The translations under genes and the position numbers were made by a program. DNA of 64,000 nucleotides from Sphingobacterium sp. UT-1RO-CII-1 (GTDB lineage Bacteria; Bacteroidota; Bacteroidia; Sphingobacteriales; Sphingobacteriaceae), in assembly GCF_026711005.1 (NCBI RefSeq), contig NZ_JAPPVJ010000002.1:1-64000 (forward strand), written 5' to 3'. Position 1 is the first letter of the stretch; every line of letters begins with the position of its first letter. Below are positions 62,399 to 64,000 of this stretch, piece by piece. The notes under the pieces are model-generated. The model was not told the origin of the DNA and made no database searches. It saw only the letters and a list, made by a program, of their open reading frames with translations.

Positions 62399-63259
62399 CT
62401 AGCCTAAATAAGATTTTAAAATTCTACTCCGTGACGTGTGACGCAGGCGTTGTAGAGCTTTATCTTTAATTTGGCGTACGCGCTCTCTAGTTAAAGAGAA
62501 TTTCTCACCAATTTCTTCTAACGACAATTGATGATTAGTGCCAAGACCAAAAAATAAGATAATAATTTCTCGCTCACGCTCTGTCAAGGTCGATAATGAA
62601 CGTCTGATTTCTTCGGAAAGCGACTCGTCAATTAGGATACTGTCTGTATCTGGATCTGCGTTTTCAAGAACATCTAATAACGTGTTCTCCTCGCCCTGTA
62701 CAAAGGGTGCATCCATGGATACATGTCTACCTGAATTGCTAAGTGTGTCTGACACTTTGTCAACCGTAGTCTCTAAGATGTCAGCTAATTCTTCCGGAGA
62801 AGGCTCGCGCTCATACTCTTGTTCCAATCTGGAGAAAGCTTTGCTGATTTTACTTAGTGAACCAACTTGGTTCAAAGGTAAACGAACAATACGGGATTGC
62901 TCGGCAATAGCTTGTAAAATAGATTGTCGAATCCACCATACAGCATAAGAAATAAACTTAAAACCTTTGGTTTCGTCAAAACGTTTTGCTGCTTTAATTA
63001 AGCCTAAATTGCCCTCGTTGATCAAGTCACCTAAAGTAAGACCTTGATTCTGATATTGTTTTGCAACAGAAACAACGAAACGTAAGTTGGTTTTTGTAAG
63101 TTTTTCTAAAGCCACTTGGTCTCCTTCGCGAATGCGTTGGGCCAAAATAACTTCTTCCTCTGCGGTAATTAAGTCGACTTTACCAATTTCGTGCAAATAC
63201 TTGTCCAGGGACTGTGATTCGCGATTGGTAATGGATTGTGTGATTTTGAGCTGTCTCAT
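62399..63259 (-). CDS. rpoD: Primary RNA polymerase sigma factor (RpoD/SigA type)
   Basis: 286 residues, the short form of the housekeeping sigma factor typical of Bacteroidota, lacking region 1.1. Region 1.2 ([19 protein letters not shown]), region 2 ([30 protein letters not shown] and [16 protein letters not shown]), region 3 and region 4 ([36 protein letters not shown]) are complete. Directs transcription from TAnnTTTG-type promoters such as the one before the tRNA gene. Confidence 0.97.
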   Translation of the reverse strand: MRQLKITQSITNRESQSLDKYLHEIGKVDLITAEEEVILAQRIREGDQVALEKLTKTNLRFVVSVAKQYQNQGLTLGDLINEGNLGLIKAAKRFDETKGFKFISYAVWWIRQSILQAIAEQSRIVRLPLNQVGSLSKISKAFSRLEQEYEREPSPEELADILETTVDKVSDTLSNSGRHVSMDAPFVQGEENTLLDVLENADPDTDSILIDESLSEEIRRSLSTLTEREREIIILFFGLGTNHQLSLEEIGEKFSLTRERVRQIKDKALQRLRHTSRSRILKSYLG

Positions 63260-63691
63260 CTATTATATAAAAACCTTTCTCTTTGAAATGTTTGCGAAAA
63301 TACGAAAAAATAATCGGAAAACCTTCATATGAGTGTAAAGTGAACATTCATTATGAGTTGTTTATGCCGGCATCTTTCTGCACTTATAAGGCAACAAAAA
63401 GTATTCCAACAACTTAACATATCTACTTTAACGAAAGAATGGCAGTTTTATTTTATTTTTGATAAAATAATGTTGATATTGTGTTGAAAGGGTTATAAGT
63501 CAGCCTTTTAAAAGAGTTTACCTATGTGATGTGCATTTTTTACCCAAAACAATAAACAAGTGCGTATCTTATTTGTTACTATTATATGTATATAAAGATG
63601 CATGACAAGTATGACACAGTTACATGAAATAATAATTACGAAGTAAAATTAGGACTATTGATAATATATGAACATTATTAAATAATATACC
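63260..63691. other. Gene-free divergent region upstream of rpoD
   Basis: 432 bp between rpoD (-) and the small HTH gene (+). Should contain the rpoD promoter; on the - strand TATTTTCG near 63297-63304 is one mismatch from TAnnTTTG. A 10-bp palindrome ATGCCGGCAT lies near 63364-63373. Nothing else was seen. Confidence 0.35.
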
Positions 63692-63910
63692 ATGCCTATT
63701 AAAATTCATCTAGATGACATGATGTCAAAACGCAAAATGTCGTTGAACGAGTTAAGCCAAAAAGTTGGCATTACCTTGTCAAATTTATCGATTATCAAAA
63801 ATCAAAAATCTAAAGCTATACGTTTAAGTACTTTAGATGCCTTATGCAGGGTTTTAGACTGTCAGCCAGGCGATCTCATTAAATATGTTGAAGACGACGA
63901 GGAACACTAA
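63692..63910 (+). CDS. Small Cro/CI-type helix-turn-helix regulator (YozG-like)
   Basis: 72 residues, essentially one HTH domain: MPIKIHLDDMMSKRKMSLNE, LSQKVGITLSNLSIIKNQKS with the recognition helix, and CRVLDCQPGDLIKYVEDDEE. This is the YozG/HTH_26 layout of short stand-alone regulators. Targets unknown. Its 3' end overlaps the convergent fmt gene by 4 bp. Confidence 0.85.
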   Translation: MPIKIHLDDMMSKRKMSLNELSQKVGITLSNLSIIKNQKSKAIRLSTLDALCRVLDCQPGDLIKYVEDDEEH

Positions 63911-64000
63911 ATATCAAAACGATAACCACGTAAGAAATCGACAGTGCTCATTCTCTTTTTACCTTCGATTTGAAGTTCTTTAATTAGAATACGACCATCG
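63907..64000 (-). CDS. fmt: Methionyl-tRNA formyltransferase, C-terminal end (partial)
   Basis: The - strand reads DGRILIKELQIEGKKRMSTV, then DFLRGYRFDI and a TAG stop. LKELQxEGKKRM-x-x-x-DFLRGY is the characteristic C-terminus of bacterial Fmt, which formylates initiator Met-tRNA. The rest lies beyond the window end. Confidence 0.85.
   Translation of the reverse strand, partial: DGRILIKELQIEGKKRMSTVDFLRGYRFDI

Overview
The window reads as chromosomal DNA of a Bacteroidota bacterium, most likely of the family Sphingobacteriaceae (Sphingobacterium/Pedobacter/Olivibacter type). The evidence is two SusC/SusD outer-membrane uptake pairs, a FecR-type anti-sigma factor with its ECF sigma factor, a short 286-residue primary sigma factor, LytS/LytTR signalling, many outer-membrane barrels and lipoproteins, few Shine-Dalgarno sequences, and a TAnnTTTG-type promoter box in front of a tRNA gene. 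No rRNA, CRISPR array, prophage or complete insertion sequence was seen.

Layout. 0-5.7 kb: envelope proteins around a LytS/LytTR two-component pair. 6.4-15.4 kb: an S41 peptidase lipoprotein, an ankyrin protein, and a two-gene secreted/outer-membrane module whose proteins share a cysteine-rich domain. 16-25 kb: a FecR-controlled SusC/SusD locus with a discoidin-type lipoprotein and an endonuclease/exonuclease/phosphatase-fold lipoprotein; the sigma factor sits at the far end in convergent orientation. 25.8-34.3 kb: an accessory region with two near-identical Rpn-family nuclease genes, a free-standing copy of the Rpn C-terminal part, Rpn fragments, mosaic non-coding repeats, and between the two Rpn copies a chloramphenicol-acetyltransferase-like gene, a hexapeptide acetyltransferase and a lipoprotein. 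34.3-36.3 kb: an alpha/beta hydrolase, a possible regulator, and a gene-free stretch rich in inverted repeats. 36.3-42.9 kb: a thioredoxin-fold protein, a second SusC/SusD pair, and a MauE/DoxX plus DUF6520-like pair. 43.2-54.4 kb: membrane proteins of unknown function, a membrane-anchored LytTR regulator, a FabH-like synthase, a metallophosphoesterase operon, the RNA ligase RtcB, and two overlapping related membrane proteins. 54.5-58 kb: tRNA-Arg(CCG) and a probable zinc-uptake operon. 58-64 kb: XerD-like recombinase, M16 peptidase, primary sigma factor, small HTH regulator and the 3' end of fmt.

The best candidate for an unusual system is the Rpn cluster. Both full copies carry an in-frame internal ATG with a strong Shine-Dalgarno sequence that would give a 78-residue C-terminal protein. 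Directly behind the first copy the same segment, with a different linker, exists again as an 85-residue stand-alone ORF. This fits a nuclease with an intragenic inhibitor, as reported for E. coli Rpn proteins, here with an apparently duplicated and diversified inhibitor. Other notable points are the 1.1-kb direct repeats around a resistance-type gene, the mosaic repeats, the probable zinc locus with a palindromic operator candidate, and the structured stretch at 35.9-36.2 kb.
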